NCBI RefSeq assembly: GCF_016650635.1
Contig: NZ_JAEKFI010000004.1
Location: 2,340,501 to 2,404,500 of the forward strand
Length of the DNA: 64,000 nt
Reading direction: 5' to 3'
Origin: Pseudomonas sp. TH43
GTDB lineage: Bacteria > Pseudomonadota > Gammaproteobacteria > Pseudomonadales > Pseudomonadaceae
The notes beneath the pieces were generated by a model that was given only the letters and a program-made list of their open reading frames with translations, was not told the DNA's origin and searched no databases. This document shows positions 8,850 to 17,532 of this stretch, in pieces (position 1 is the first letter of the stretch; every line of letters starts with the position of its first letter). The translations under genes were made by a program, and so were the position numbers.

Positions 8850-9383
8850 TTAAAGGTCTTTCAGGATGTCGGCCATGTCATCGGCGTGCTCTTCTTCCTG
8901 CGCGAGGATGTCTTCGAAGATGCGCCGAGTTGTCGGGTCTTTCTCGCCGATGTACTGAATGATCTCGCGATAGCTGTCGATGGCGATGCGCTCGGCCACG
9001 AGGTCTTCGTAAACCATCTCTTTGAGGTTGTTCCCGGCCACGTATTGCGCGTGGGACATTTTCGACAGCAGGTCAGGGTTGAACTCCGGTTCACCGCCCA
9101 ATTGCACGATGCGCTCGGCCAGACGGTCGGCGTGCTCGGCTTCCTGATTCGCGTGTTCGAGGAATTCTTCGGCGGCCACATGGGCTTTCACGCCATTGGC
9201 CATGAAGTAGTGGCGCTTGTAGCGCAGCACGCAAACCAGTTCGGTGGCCAGCGATGCATTGAGCAAGCGCAGCACCTCCTCACGGTCGGCGCTATAACTT
9301 TCGGTCACAGCGCCGTTCTCGACGTGTTGGCGCGCACGTTCGCGCAGTGTTTGCACATCTGACAGATGCAGGTCGTCACTCAT
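8850..9383 (-). CDS. ferritin-like di-iron protein
   Basis: A 177-residue four-helix ferritin-like protein of the bacterioferritin/Dps superfamily, expected to oxidise and store iron in the cytoplasm. Metal-ligand positions are visible: Glu48 in ATELV, Glu81 and His84 in QEAEHAD, Glu131 in LVAERIA, and Glu163 with His166 in QEEEHAD. AGGAG precedes the ATG at 9383; the longer frame to 9467 has no support. PAO1 carries a bacterioferritin-like gene between urease structural and accessory genes too (from memory). Whether it stores iron or only protects DNA is not decided by sequence. Confidence 0.88.
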   Translation of the reverse strand: MSDDLHLSDVQTLRERARQHVENGAVTESYSADREEVLRLLNASLATELVCVLRYKRHYFMANGVKAHVAAEEFLEHANQEAEHADRLAERIVQLGGEPEFNPDLLSKMSHAQYVAGNNLKEMVYEDLVAERIAIDSYREIIQYIGEKDPTTRRIFEDILAQEEEHADDMADILKDL

Positions 9384-9602
9384 TTCAGTCTCCTGGAGGC
9401 TAATCCGATGGGCGCCACGTTCTGCGGCCGTGGTCGCTACCCAAGTTGTGAGTCCCGAGCGAAGCAAAAAGTTTTATCGGATCTGGAGGGGCGAAAAGAT
9501 CGTCGAAGCAGGCTGATGGTTGTGCTGTCATGTTCAGCAGGGATGCTTGGCGGGGGTTTTGCAGGCCTTGCCTCTATTCACCGAACTCAAGGATGTCTGC
9601 TC

Positions 9603-10481
9603 ATGTCGACGCGTTATCCGCTGGTGCTGGTGCCGGGCATGCTCGGGTTTATCCGGCTGGTGCTCTATCCCTACTGGTTCGGGATCATCAAGGCGTTGCG
9701 CCGAGCGGGTGCAACGGTGATTGCCGTGCAGGTGTCGCCGCTCAATTCGACTGAAGTGCGTGGCGAGCAATTGCTCGCGCGCATCAATGAGATTCTGCGC
9801 GAGACTGGCGCGCAGAAGGTCAATCTGTTCGGCCACAGCCAGGGCTCACTGACAGCGCGGTATGCGGCGGCGAAACGGCCGGATCTGATCGCTTCGGTGA
9901 CTTCGGTCGCTGGGCCCAATCATGGTTCGGAGCTGGCCGATTATCTGCAAAAACATTATCCGGCGGACAGCGCCAAAGGACGCATTCTCGCCGCGCTGTT
10001 GGGTTTTGTCGGGTGGCTGATGGCCTTACTCGAAACCGGTTATCACGGGCCGAAACTGCCGGTGGATATCCATGCGTCGCACCAATCGCTGACCAGCGCT
10101 GGCGTGGCGCTGTTCAACCAGCGTTATCCACAGGGATTGCCTGAAACCTGGGGCGGGCACGGGCCGGAGGAGGTCGGCGGCGTGCGCTATTACTCGTGGT
10201 CGGGGACATTGCAGCCAGGCAAGACGGATCGTGGCGGCAATCTGTTTGACGGGACGAATCGCAGCTGTCGCTTGTTTGCGAAAACCTTTGTGCGTGAGCC
10301 GGGGCAGTGTGACGGGATGGTCGGGCGTTTTAGCTCGCATCTGGGGACCGTGATCGGTGATGACTATCCGCTGGATCACTTCGACATCGTCAACCAATCG
10401 TTGGGGCTGGTGGGGAGGGGGGCGGACCCGCTGCGATTGTTTGTCGAGCATGCGGCGCGCCTCAAGGCTGCCGGCCTTTAA
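9603..10481 (+). CDS. triacylglycerol lipase-like alpha/beta hydrolase
   Basis: A 292-residue protein resembling Pseudomonas family I lipases. The nucleophile is Ser79 in GHSQG, the likely acid is Asp237 in CDGMV, and the likely base is His246 in SSHLGTVIG; DDYPLDHFD resembles the calcium-site loop. Two features are odd. The oxyanion segment reads LVPGMLGF where family members usually have LVHGMLGF. There is also no signal peptide: the protein starts MSTRYPLVLV directly. No foldase gene is adjacent. The ATG at 9603 has AAGGA upstream; a longer frame from 9366 overlaps the divergent ferritin start and is not believed. Bases 9384-9602 hold only this promoter region. Confidence 0.85.
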   Translation: MSTRYPLVLVPGMLGFIRLVLYPYWFGIIKALRRAGATVIAVQVSPLNSTEVRGEQLLARINEILRETGAQKVNLFGHSQGSLTARYAAAKRPDLIASVTSVAGPNHGSELADYLQKHYPADSAKGRILAALLGFVGWLMALLETGYHGPKLPVDIHASHQSLTSAGVALFNQRYPQGLPETWGGHGPEEVGGVRYYSWSGTLQPGKTDRGGNLFDGTNRSCRLFAKTFVREPGQCDGMVGRFSSHLGTVIGDDYPLDHFDIVNQSLGLVGRGADPLRLFVEHAARLKAAGL

Positions 10482-10501
10482 CCTTCAGATCGAGTCATCG
10501 T

Positions 10502-10588
10502 TCATCGTTGGCAAGCCCACAGGTTTTGTGTTGAACACAGATTTTGCGAACAAGTGAATCCTGGTGGGTGGGCTTGCCAGCGACGAGG
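10502..10588. repeat. degenerate inverted repeat, family A
   Basis: Arms TTCATCGTTGGCAAGCCCAC and GTGGGTGGGCTTGCCAGCGA resemble family A repeats but have lost part of the AGCTCCC segment. It lies between the convergent lipase and EamA genes, where it may help end transcription. Confidence 0.7.
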
Positions 10589-10593
10589 CCCGA

Positions 10594-11481
10594 TCAGGCG
10601 ATGCTTGGTCTGCGGCCCAACACGGTCGTCCAGCGCTCGGAAAGAATCACCCCACCCAACGTCAGCAAGCCGCCGACCAGGTGGTACATCGCCAGTTGTT
10701 CTTTAAGCACCACAGCGGCAATCAGCGCGGTAATCAACGGCAGCAAATTGAAGAACAGCGTCGTCCGGCTCGGCCCCAAACGCTGCACTGCCTGCATCCA
10801 CGCCAACGGCGCGAGCATCGAGGCCAGCAGGCACGCATACAGCACCAGCGGAATATTCTGCACGGTCAGACCGGTTTTCGGCGAAGTGGCATACAGCGGA
10901 AACAATACGACAATCGCTACCAGCACCTGCAAATACAGCAACACCAGCGGCGGCAAGCGCAGCTGCCATTTTTTCAACAGGGTGCTGTAGATGGCATAGG
11001 CCAGGGTCGCGATCAGCATCATCGCATCACCCAGGTTGACGCCGTGTTGCAGCAATGCGCCAAGGCTGCCGGACGACACCACCACCAGCACTCCGGCGAA
11101 GGACAGTACCGCGCCTACCAGTGCCCCGGCGGTCAGGCGCTGACCGAGGCTGATGATCGCCATGGCCAGCGACATCAACGGCATCAGCGACAGAATGATG
11201 CCCATGTTGGTGGCGGTGGTCAGCGTTGCGGCGAAGTAGGCAAGGCTTTGATAGACCGCCATCCCGAGCACGCCGAGAACGAAAATCCTGCTCAGGTTCG
11301 GGCGAATCTGCGGCCAGTGCGCGATCACCGCTTTGAGCATGAACGGGGTAAACAGCAAACCGGCGAGCAGCCAGCGGTAAAAACCGATCTCGGCCGGGAA
11401 AATTGCACCGACCGCGAGTTTGTTGATCACGGTGTTGCCGGCCCAGATAAAAATCGCCAGCAGCGGAAAAGCGTATTGCAT
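10594..11481 (-). CDS. EamA/DMT-family transporter
   Basis: A 295-residue inner-membrane protein with two EamA repeats, about ten membrane helices in all. Such proteins export amino acids or other metabolites. Family features include FIWAGNTVINKLA in the first helix, FYRWLLAGLLF in the second, and the second-repeat TLAYAIYSTLLKKW segment. The substrate is not readable. The gene diverges from an AraC-type regulator with only 96 bases between starts, so that regulator is the likely controller. Confidence 0.9.
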   Translation of the reverse strand: MQYAFPLLAIFIWAGNTVINKLAVGAIFPAEIGFYRWLLAGLLFTPFMLKAVIAHWPQIRPNLSRIFVLGVLGMAVYQSLAYFAATLTTATNMGIILSLMPLMSLAMAIISLGQRLTAGALVGAVLSFAGVLVVVSSGSLGALLQHGVNLGDAMMLIATLAYAIYSTLLKKWQLRLPPLVLLYLQVLVAIVVLFPLYATSPKTGLTVQNIPLVLYACLLASMLAPLAWMQAVQRLGPSRTTLFFNLLPLITALIAAVVLKEQLAMYHLVGGLLTLGGVILSERWTTVLGRRPSIA

Positions 11482-11577
11482 GCGTTGGAACCAGTACGTT
11501 GATGAAGCGCAATTATCCCTTGTCTGGATGCAGGCCTATACTTCGAACCGGACAACCTGCCTCTGAAACCGGACAGC

Positions 11578-12360
11578 ATGAACAGCAAACACATCGATCT
11601 GCTGGATTTCAGCGAACTGCCATCGGCGGTGTACTTTCGCTACGCCGACTTCAACGCCCACGAATTCGCCGCACCGCACCGCCACCCGTGGGGCACGCTG
11701 GAGTATGCGGCACATGGCGTGCTGCACATGGACGTCGACGGCAGCCGCTTCATGTCGCCGCCACAATATGCGGTATGGGTGCCGCCACAGATCGAACACA
11801 GTTTCTACAGCCATCAACCCGTCAATTATCGCGCGGTGTGTCTGGATGCCAAGGTCTGTGCCGATTTGCCCGCCCGCGCCTGCACGCTGGCGATCAGCGA
11901 CATTCTCAAGGCGATTCTCAAGGACTTCGCCGCGCGCGACGTGAAGATTCCCCAGCTGGATGCCGATCAGCGATTAGCGCAGGTGCTGGTCGATCAATTG
12001 CAGCAGGCGCCGGTGCACGAGTGTTATCTGCCCTACGCGAGCAGTTCGGGTTTGCTGACGATCCTTGAATCCTTGCAAGCCGAGCCGGGCAACAATCAGC
12101 CGTTGGCGCATTGGGCGGCGCAGGTGCATGTCAGTGAACGCACGCTGGCACGGCAGTTTTTGCGGGAGTTGGGCATGAGTTTTGGCGAGTGGCGTCAGCG
12201 TTTGCGCTATCTCGCGGCGATCGAAGCATTGGAAGGTCAGCGCAGCGTTCAGGAGATCGCCTTCGATCTCGGTTACAGCAGCGGTTCAGCCTTTATCGCC
12301 ATGTTTCAACGCCAGGCGGGTTGCACACCGGAGTTTTATCGTCGGCATAAATTGTTCTAA
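11578..12360 (+). CDS. AraC-family transcriptional regulator
   Basis: A 260-residue regulator with an N-terminal cupin ligand domain (AAPHRHPWGTLEYAAHG, then VPPQIEHSFYSH) and a C-terminal double helix-turn-helix. The second helix-turn-helix reads SVQEIAFDLGYSSGSAFIAM followed by FQRQAGCTPEFYRR, the classic AraC signature. It is read away from the EamA exporter across a 96-base shared region (11482-11577). Together they form the usual regulator-exporter pair; the effector is unknown. Confidence 0.92.
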   Translation: MNSKHIDLLDFSELPSAVYFRYADFNAHEFAAPHRHPWGTLEYAAHGVLHMDVDGSRFMSPPQYAVWVPPQIEHSFYSHQPVNYRAVCLDAKVCADLPARACTLAISDILKAILKDFAARDVKIPQLDADQRLAQVLVDQLQQAPVHECYLPYASSSGLLTILESLQAEPGNNQPLAHWAAQVHVSERTLARQFLRELGMSFGEWRQRLRYLAAIEALEGQRSVQEIAFDLGYSSGSAFIAMFQRQAGCTPEFYRRHKLF

Positions 12361-12470
12361 TGCGAAAAGGATATTTCTTACAGAACTATCCGAAACTTAC
12401 TTCAAAAGATAATGAATTTCTCACTGTAGTCTGCCGTTGATACTTTCAGTTGGCTGAGTGGAAATTAGAA

Positions 12471-15400
12471 ATGAATGAGTTAATGTCGACTATTAAAAGC
12501 TCGACACAAGATGGTGTCGGTCAAAGTGTTCATTACGCTTTAATCAAGGAAAACATTCCGGGGTGGTTGGTACAGTCCAGTCACAAAAGAGTTGTCGATC
12601 TTAATCAGGGCGCCAAAGTCATGCCGCCCTGGTTGAAAGCGGCATCTTCGATCGAACGCGATGCACTCAAGCGCGCCATGGTGTCTGGATGGCAGGCGCA
12701 GACTGCTGTGGACAAGATTTTTGCGAAATTGCAGGACGCCCATGCCTTCGGGCAACGCTTGTTGATTCAGGCGCTTAACGATCAGTACGGCGTGACAGTT
12801 GATGTTCGGGAAACTTATATAAGACTGTATTCGCCGGCGCATTTGTCACCTTGGGCCGCTCATGTAACGGGTGGTGTAAGTGCTCGGACCGTTTCAATGC
12901 TTGATGCGGCATTGCATAATTTTTCCATAGGTGAAGAGTTGCTGGCGGGCAGCCAGTTCATCAGCAAACCGGATGAGCGCGGGTTATTTGAAACTTTAAG
13001 TTTGAAGACGATGACTGTCGAGCAGTTCAAGACATTGTGTCGAACGCTGGACATCGGCGCGCAATACCAGATCTATCTCGAAGATTATTTGAATTCTGCT
13101 GAACCCCTGGCCCGTGGTGTCGTGCGCAAAAGCGTTATCGAATGCCAGCGACATGCCTTCAAAACAGCCGCTCATCTGGCATTGATGAAAAAAGACATCT
13201 CTGCGCAAGCGTATTTGCACGCTCTGCACATGTTTGACGGCAAACGAGGGCTGCAACTTGACGGGTTGCCGGTCCGCTACTATCACCTGTCGATGCTGGG
13301 TGTTCGTCTGACAGGCATTGTGCTGATGATGCCGGATCCTGATGCACCGGTTACCAGCGTCAGGCGTGTAATCGCCTATGTGCCGAACGACCCCGTGCAC
13401 CCCTTGAAGGAGTACCCGTCGCTGCGGGCTTTTTCAACCGAGCTGACGCGACAGTTGCAGGGCGATGTCCTGGCGTCGCAATCTTCGCCGAATCCCTATC
13501 AAGTGTTTTTCAGCCAGTTCGTCGATCATCAGCAGCGTGGGTTTTTTTTCGCCGAGCTCAAGGCGCTGCTGTTTCCGGTTCAGTATCACGGACCTTCGCC
13601 GCGACCGGATGTACCGTCGTGGCGCGAAACGCCGGCGCAAAACCCGCATCTGCGCATTGCCATGATTGGCTTTGGCGAGCAGACGGGCGAGCGTTACAAC
13701 GGTGACGTGTGGACTTATCTGTTCCAGCAGCACGTCAACAAAATGCTCGACGACGGCCGCACATTGGCTGTTTCCACGGCGGCCGCCGACAGCAACGAGC
13801 GCTGGGCCTGGGTCGAAAATCTGGAAAAAATGCTCTCCGACATTCTCAATGTCGCGCTGTTGGTGGTGACGCCGTTTGTACCGTTTCTCGGTGAGCTGAT
13901 GCTGGGCTACATGGTTTACCAGTTGGTCAGCGAGGTCGTGGAGGGCGTGATAGACCTCGCCGAAGGCGAGTATCAGCAAGCGGCAGAACATCTCATCGGT
14001 GTGACTGTATCGCTTGTCGAGGCCGGGCTGTTCGCGATTGGCGGCAGTTTTGCCCAAGAGGTCATTCGACCGAGACTGTCGTCGTTCCTCGAAAATGCCA
14101 GACCGGTTACGTTGGCCGATGGCAGCCGGCGCCTGTGGGGGCAGAATATCGATCCCTACCTGCAACGCAATCTACTTCTGGCGACCGACTCGAAGCCGGA
14201 TGCTGGCGGGCTGCATGTGCATCAAGGCAAGTCGATCCTGCGCCTGGAGGGGCGTCACTTCGAGGTCAGGAAAGAGGCGAGTAGCGGCAAACATCGGGTC
14301 CTGCATCCGGGGCGTCCCGACGCTTATCAACCGCTGGTCGCGACCAATGGTGAGGGTGCGTTCGTGATCGAAGGCGAGAAACCGCACACCTGGAATATTC
14401 AGACGCTGATGCAAAGGCTTGGGCCGTCGGTGGACGGGCTGACCGAGGATTTCACCGATATCCGCGCGGTCAGCAAGGTCGATCCAGGCGCACTACTGCG
14501 CATGTACAGCAACAATGAGCGGGCCATTCCCTTGCTCAGTGACACGGTGAAACGGTTCAGAATCGATCGCGATATCACAGCCTTCATCGACAAAATGTCC
14601 AGTGCCGACCCGGCAGCGTATCTGAGTGCTGATCCCCTCTGGCAGTTTCAGTTACTGGATGGCTGGTGGACCGCTGACGCCGTTGAACTGGTCGATGCTC
14701 ACGGCGAAGTGGTGGCGGTTCTCGGCTCGGGCAGCAAGAAGCCCGTGCGGCTGTCGTCGGAGCGGTTGACCAACGGCGACTTGCTGAAAACCCTGGTGAC
14801 GCGACTCGATGATGCTCAAACCCGAACGCTGCTGGGGGATCCGCCCAATGCTCCTGTCGCCTCGACCGATGTAAGTGCCCGGCGTTTGCGCGGCGCCTTG
14901 GCGCAACGGGCTCGTCAGCGTCAATCGAGTTTGTTCGAATCGCGTTACAGCCGTTACACAAAAGCAGTCTCGAATCAGGCACAAGTCATTCAGGACAAAT
15001 TGCCTGGACTGCCGGGGCCGGTGGCACAGGAGTTGGTCGCGCTGGCCACACCTTCGGAGCTGGAGACACTGGCAGAGAATCAGGTTCCCTCACGGTTGCT
15101 GAACTTCGGGCGCTGGGCGCTGCGTGATTTACGCATCAGCCGCGCGTATGAAGGATTGTTTCTCGATTCGGTCAGCAGCACTGACGGCGACGCGCTGGTA
15201 TTGCATTCGCTGGAGAACTTGCCGGGCTGGAACCCGCAGGTGAACATCGACCTGCAGTTGTATCAATACGGCGGGCGCCAGTTGGACCGCATCGGCCCTG
15301 ACGCAGCGTTGATTCAGCGCACGATCGTCGTCGACGAGAACGGCAGGTTCCAGGCATACGATGACACGGGCCAGGCATTGCACCGCGCCAGTGATTTCTA

Positions 15401-16868
15401 CACGGCAATCTTGCAGGCGTTGCCAGATGCCGAGCGCAATGCGCTGGGCGTTCACATTGGCGAGGGGCCGAAATTGAGGTCTGCACTGCGTGGGCATGCT
15501 CTCAAACCTCATCGCCTGCTGAAGATCCTCAACGATTTGCCCGTTCTGCAAGTGCATACCTTCGACCCGTCGGTCATGCGCCTGCGTGGGGGCGGGCTGC
15601 CCGACGCGGGTGAGGTCGCTGCATTACAGAGCGTCGCTGACGAATTTGCCCCGTTCGTTGCCGCAGCATTTCACCCCAGCGTTGCCGAAGTAGAGCGTTA
15701 CAACTATCTGCGCGGCCTGAAGTTGATGGATGAAAGTCTGCCGGTCGATTATTTGGACAGCCTTTGGGAGGCGTTGCGCACAGCCAACCAGGACAGTTAT
15801 GAAGCCAATCAACGGGTGGTGCAGAGTATCGAAGTCTTGCCAGACCTGAAGGCGCTGATGCCCGCCGAAGCCTTCCAGCAATTGGCCGGGAGACTCTTTG
15901 CCGCGGATGGCCTGAAGCCGCTGACGGAGTCCGAATGCCAGTTGGGTATCAATGCGCGCACGCTGCAACAGACCGGGCTGGATCAGGCATATCTCGCGCT
16001 CAAACAGGCGGTTCACGCAAACCCGGTACACCCCGGTGAGCCATCGATCGAACTGTGGCGCAGCAGGTTGTATGCGCAAGATGAGACGATCATTCCGACC
16101 TCGGCTGAGGTATCGCCTCTGGTCATGGCCAATTTGCAATCGGCGCAGCGCGCCGTATTCCAGGCCAAGGAGTTGCTGCCGCTCTCGGGTAACCAATTGC
16201 CGAGTATCTGGGAAAAAGGCGGCTCGGCAATTGCGAAAATCAAAGGGCTCCGGCAACTGGATCTTCAATCAGGTGAATTTATAGCCCGGTTGACGAGCGC
16301 AGAAACCGCGCAGAAAGCCATTGAGATCAAGGGCGGTAACTGCTCGGAAAACTCCAAGGTCACGTTCTCCATTCTCGCCAGCCAGCCGAGGGCGTCGCGC
16401 ATCCATCTGGTCAAGGCCACCGCCTTCGACCATCAGTACGTGGTGATCGGTGACGACCTGAATAATCTTGCCGAGTTGGTCGTTGCTGACTCATGGCCGG
16501 AATTGCCCGTCGCCCATACGGCTGACAATGGCTACTTTGAATTCGAACTGCCGGCGCTGCAAACGCTGGAGGCCGGCCCCGCTGTTGCCGACTACGCCTT
16601 CATCAACAGCACAGCACCAGGTCCGGCAGCGCTGCCGCAGGTGTCGCGTGAAAACACCATCAGGCAGATCAAGATAAACAAGCTCCATCAGAGGGGGGCT
16701 TATGCTCAGTTCACATCGCTGAACGAGCCCGGCGCCAGCTACCACATTGCGGGTGCAGTGCCAGTTTCTTTCGAACGTTTGCCCACGGCCGTTATTGATA
16801 AGCGGCTTGACGCCTATTTGGACTATCAGGAAGCGTTCAAGAATTTGCTAACTGAAAGCACTGAGTAA
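12471..16868 (+). CDS. giant toxin-like protein, dermonecrotic-toxin N-terminus, C-terminal Cys-His-Asp module
   Basis: A 1465-residue protein. Its first about 1040 residues match the 22985-28054 protein: shared blocks include DPVHPLKEYPSLRAF, FFSQFV, LPGWNP and VMRLRGG. Such proteins in Pseudomonas are annotated with a dermonecrotic-toxin-type N-terminal domain (DUF6543). Two hydrophobic helices at about 455-480 and 505-525 could insert in a membrane. The C-terminal 425 residues are unlike the sister protein and contain GGNC (Cys1291), FDHQYVVIGD (His1321) and VVADSW (Asp1340). That order fits a papain- or transglutaminase-like protease or deamidase. No signal peptide or secretion genes lie nearby. 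The ATG at 12471 is chosen; a TTG at 12450 is possible. The upstream 110 bases are AT-rich. Confidence 0.8.
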   Translation: MNELMSTIKSSTQDGVGQSVHYALIKENIPGWLVQSSHKRVVDLNQGAKVMPPWLKAASSIERDALKRAMVSGWQAQTAVDKIFAKLQDAHAFGQRLLIQALNDQYGVTVDVRETYIRLYSPAHLSPWAAHVTGGVSARTVSMLDAALHNFSIGEELLAGSQFISKPDERGLFETLSLKTMTVEQFKTLCRTLDIGAQYQIYLEDYLNSAEPLARGVVRKSVIECQRHAFKTAAHLALMKKDISAQAYLHALHMFDGKRGLQLDGLPVRYYHLSMLGVRLTGIVLMMPDPDAPVTSVRRVIAYVPNDPVHPLKEYPSLRAFSTELTRQLQGDVLASQSSPNPYQVFFSQFVDHQQRGFFFAELKALLFPVQYHGPSPRPDVPSWRETPAQNPHLRIAMIGFGEQTGERYNGDVWTYLFQQHVNKMLDDGRTLAVSTAAADSNERWAWVENLEKMLSDILNVALLVVTPFVPFLGELMLGYMVYQLVSEVVEGVIDLAEGEYQQAAEHLIGVTVSLVEAGLFAIGGSFAQEVIRPRLSSFLENARPVTLADGSRRLWGQNIDPYLQRNLLLATDSKPDAGGLHVHQGKSILRLEGRHFEVRKEASSGKHRVLHPGRPDAYQPLVATNGEGAFVIEGEKPHTWNIQTLMQRLGPSVDGLTEDFTDIRAVSKVDPGALLRMYSNNERAIPLLSDTVKRFRIDRDITAFIDKMSSADPAAYLSADPLWQFQLLDGWWTADAVELVDAHGEVVAVLGSGSKKPVRLSSERLTNGDLLKTLVTRLDDAQTRTLLGDPPNAPVASTDVSARRLRGALAQRARQRQSSLFESRYSRYTKAVSNQAQVIQDKLPGLPGPVAQELVALATPSELETLAENQVPSRLLNFGRWALRDLRISRAYEGLFLDSVSSTDGDALVLHSLENLPGWNPQVNIDLQLYQYGGRQLDRIGPDAALIQRTIVVDENGRFQAYDDTGQALHRASDFYTAILQALPDAERNALGVHIGEGPKLRSALRGHALKPHRLLKILNDLPVLQVHTFDPSVMRLRGGGLPDAGEVAALQSVADEFAPFVAAAFHPSVAEVERYNYLRGLKLMDESLPVDYLDSLWEALRTANQDSYEANQRVVQSIEVLPDLKALMPAEAFQQLAGRLFAADGLKPLTESECQLGINARTLQQTGLDQAYLALKQAVHANPVHPGEPSIELWRSRLYAQDETIIPTSAEVSPLVMANLQSAQRAVFQAKELLPLSGNQLPSIWEKGGSAIAKIKGLRQLDLQSGEFIARLTSAETAQKAIEIKGGNCSENSKVTFSILASQPRASRIHLVKATAFDHQYVVIGDDLNNLAELVVADSWPELPVAHTADNGYFEFELPALQTLEAGPAVADYAFINSTAPGPAALPQVSRENTIRQIKINKLHQRGAYAQFTSLNEPGASYHIAGAVPVSFERLPTAVIDKRLDAYLDYQEAFKNLLTESTE

Positions 16869-17012
16869 ATAACGCTGTACGCCCGGGACTTGATGACGGT
16901 TCCGGGCACTTGCCGCAAAGGCTGAAGCAGAGGCTGGAGGAAGGTGTAACAAGATTTGGCTACACTCCTGCAGAGGCCGCATCCATCGGTGCGGCGACAA
17001 GGAGAAAACTCC

Positions 17013-17318
17013 ATGAAGATGTTGCGTGTGCCTTTGTTGATGATTGGTTTGCTCCTCTGTTCCCAGGGTTTCGCCGCCACGGCGCAACAGAACAAGATGA
17101 CTACCTGCAATGCCGATGCGACCGCCAAGAGCCTCAAGGGCGATGAGCGCAAAACCTTCATGAGCACCTGCCTCAAGGCAGCGCCGGCGGCCAACGATGC
17201 CAAGACCCTGACTCCGCAGCAGGAGAAAATGAAAACGTGCAACGCCGATGCGAAAACCAAAGCCCTGACTGGCGATGCGCGCAAAACCTTCATGAGTGAT
17301 TGCCTGAAGAAAAAGTGA
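17013..17318 (+). CDS. PsiF-repeat periplasmic protein
   Basis: A 101-residue exported protein. The signal peptide is hydrophobic and ends SQGFAATA. The mature part holds two PsiF repeats, each with a CNADA start, a GDxRKTFMS middle and a closing CLK. The paired Cys in each repeat suggests disulfides. PsiF was named as a phosphate-starvation-inducible product in E. coli; its role is unknown. AAGGAG lies 8 bases before the ATG at 17013, so the longer frame from 16956 is rejected. No Pho box was recognised. Confidence 0.88.
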   Translation: MKMLRVPLLMIGLLLCSQGFAATAQQNKMTTCNADATAKSLKGDERKTFMSTCLKAAPAANDAKTLTPQQEKMKTCNADAKTKALTGDARKTFMSDCLKKK

Positions 17319-17349
17319 TCATCTGAATCTGTGGCGGTTGGGCTGGCCT

Positions 17350-17442
17350 ATTCGCGGGCAAGCCCGCTCCCATAGGGATTTCGGCTGTTCCCTGAATTTG
17401 TGTTCAACGCTTAGCCTGTGGGAGCTGGCTTGCCAGCGATGA
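17350..17442. repeat. paired family A repeats
   Basis: Left arm ATTCGCGGGCAAGCCCGCTC and right arm CCTGTGGGAGCTGGCTTGCC face each other imperfectly: the left arm is a variant with CGGGCAAGCCCG, the right arm is canonical. It fills most of the 214-base gap between psiF and the AI-2E transporter gene. The remainder (17452-17532) holds a weak GGGGCGA / TCGCCCC hairpin and the promoter of the next gene. Confidence 0.75.
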
Positions 17443-17532
17443 GGCCCGATGGGGCGAACCGCATATACCTAGTGCTCGCCCCGGAACGCTGGCAGACTGC
17501 CAATCCTTCTACGCCGTTCGTTTTGAGGCTGT

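Noticed and set aside
9366..9602. N-terminal extension of the lipase from 9366
   Set aside because: It would overlap the divergent ferritin-like start and its ribosome site, and the added residues look unlike any signal peptide.
12361..12470. HrpL-type promoter before the giant toxin-like gene
   Set aside because: No GGAAC-N16-CCAC arrangement is present here or before 22985, so type III co-regulation is not supported.
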